Below, piece by piece: positions 63,343-64,000 of a stretch of 64,000 nucleotides of DNA. Position 1 is the stretch's first letter; each line of letters opens with the position of its first letter. The notes under the pieces were generated by a model. It worked only from the letters and a program-made list of their open reading frames with translations, was not told the origin of the DNA and searched no databases. The position numbers were made by a program, and so were the translations under genes. The DNA is from Piscinibacter sp. HJYY11 (GTDB taxonomy: Bacteria > Pseudomonadota > Gammaproteobacteria > Burkholderiales > Burkholderiaceae_C), in NCBI RefSeq assembly GCF_016735515.1, contig NZ_JAERQZ010000001.1, positions 2,902,746 to 2,966,745 of the forward strand, given 5' to 3'.

Positions 63343-64000
63343 CTAAGCGGTTTGAATCCTCTCCGGCGTGAACGGCATCGAGCGCAGGCGCTTGCCGGTC
63401 GCGGCGAACACCGCGTTGCCGACCGCCGGCCCGATGAGCGCGGTGCCGGGCTCGCCCACGCCGCCGGGCTTCTCGGTGCTGGGCACGAGCACCGTCACCA
63501 TCTCGGGCGACTCGTTCATGCGCAGCAGCCGGTAGTTGTGGAAGTTGGTCTGCTGCACGCGGCCCTTGTCCACCGTGATCTCGCCGTAGAGCGCGGCCGT
63601 GAGGCCGAAGACGATGCTCGACTGGATCTGCGCTTCCACCGTGTCGGGGTTGACCATGCGGCCGAGGTCGGCCACCGTCGTCACCTTGTGCACCGTGATC
63701 TCGTTGTTCTTCAGCGAGATCTCGGCCACCATGGCCATGTAGGTGTCGTAGCCTTCCATCAGCGCGATGCCGCGTGAGCGGCCGGCCGGCGCCGGTGTGC
63801 CCCAGCCCGCCTTCTCGGCGCACTGCTTGAGCACGTTGGCGAAGCGGGGCTTGTTCGCGAGCAGCGACATGCGGTACTGATACGGGTCCTGCTTCGCGTT
63901 CACCGCCAGCTCGTCGATGAAGGTCTCGTTGGCGAAGGCATTGAGCGCGTGGCTCACGCTGCGCCAGTAGCCCACGCGCAGGCCGGCGTCGTGCTTCAGG
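63343..64000 (-). CDS. Molybdenum hydroxylase large subunit, third set (IorB-like; partial, cut by right edge)
   Basis: The C-terminal 218 or so residues of an IorB-type subunit: LRVGYWRSVSHALNAFANE, ETFIDELAVNAKQDPYQYR, DLGRMVNPDTVEAQI and [15 protein letters not shown], with the catalytic Glu in GVGEPG. The frame runs open to the right edge, so the molybdopterin N-terminal part and any iron-sulfur subunit are outside the window. It is distinct from the sets at 26101 and 44536. The stop is followed by an intrinsic terminator. Confidence 0.92.
   Translation of the reverse strand, partial: LKHDAGLRVGYWRSVSHALNAFANETFIDELAVNAKQDPYQYRMSLLANKPRFANVLKQCAEKAGWGTPAPAGRSRGIALMEGYDTYMAMVAEISLKNNEITVHKVTTVADLGRMVNPDTVEAQIQSSIVFGLTAALYGEITVDKGRVQQTNFHNYRLLRMNESPEMVTVLVPSTEKPGGVGEPGTALIGPAVGNAVFAATGKRLRSMPFTPERIQTA

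Overview
The window is about 64 kb of high-GC (roughly 68-70 %) bacterial chromosome, almost entirely coding. The gene content points to a Burkholderiales betaproteobacterium of the Rubrivivax/Leptothrix/Piscinibacter kind (family Sphaerotilaceae): a betaproteobacterial porin, an amide/urea ABC transporter with formamidase, Sox-type sulfur genes, a PQQ quinohaemoprotein dehydrogenase, a PEP-CTERM protein and isoquinoline-oxidoreductase-like molybdoenzymes. This assignment is inferred from gene families. No rRNA, tRNA, CRISPR array, insertion sequence or prophage was recognised.

Layout. (1) 1-14143, amide nitrogen locus. A response regulator (cut by the left edge) and a permease-like hybrid histidine kinase read leftward. 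Divergently there is an aliphatic amidase (amiE), a MoxR-type AAA ATPase, a VWA-domain gene broken by an in-frame TGA, a complete five-gene amide/urea ABC transporter, formamidase (fmdA) and an FmdB zinc ribbon. The same dyad, TACGT-N6-ACGTA, lies before amiE and again before the transporter, which suggests one regulator controls both segments. (2) 14144-23842, assorted genes: hydrolases, an FG-GAP lipoprotein, an ABC exporter, a TerB-like protein, a thioesterase, a PEP-CTERM protein and a cupin. (3) 23881-30186, sulfur/molybdenum locus: fccB-fccA diverging from iorA-iorB-soxX-soxY-soxZ-soxA. SoxB and SoxCD are absent, SoxY ends in AACLE instead of GGCGG, and a molybdenum hydroxylase pair is built into the operon. 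This is the best candidate for an under-described system. (4) 30213-43631, small enzymes, a multidomain GGDEF/EAL protein, an acyltransferase, a SNF2 helicase, an Lrp regulator, a PlpD-like patatin and a GAF protein. (5) 43747-55144, an SDR, a second iorAB pair divergent from a porin, an M14 carboxypeptidase, a SnoaL-merR pair with a classic MerR-type promoter, a glutamine amidotransferase and a flavin reductase. (6) 55369-60553, a PQQ alcohol dehydrogenase with its terminator, then two secreted xylan enzymes (GH10 and GH62). (7) 60554-63200, a structured non-coding element containing a copy of the 16S rRNA anti-Shine-Dalgarno tail, a small unknown gene, and a zinc metallopeptidase-transglutaminase pair. 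(8) 63343-64000, the end of a third iorB-like gene, cut by the right edge.

Many start codons were moved inward from the longest reading frame to fit signal peptides, stop/start overlaps or family N-termini. These choices are stated entry by entry. Functions are assigned by motif and remembered family similarity; no database search was possible.
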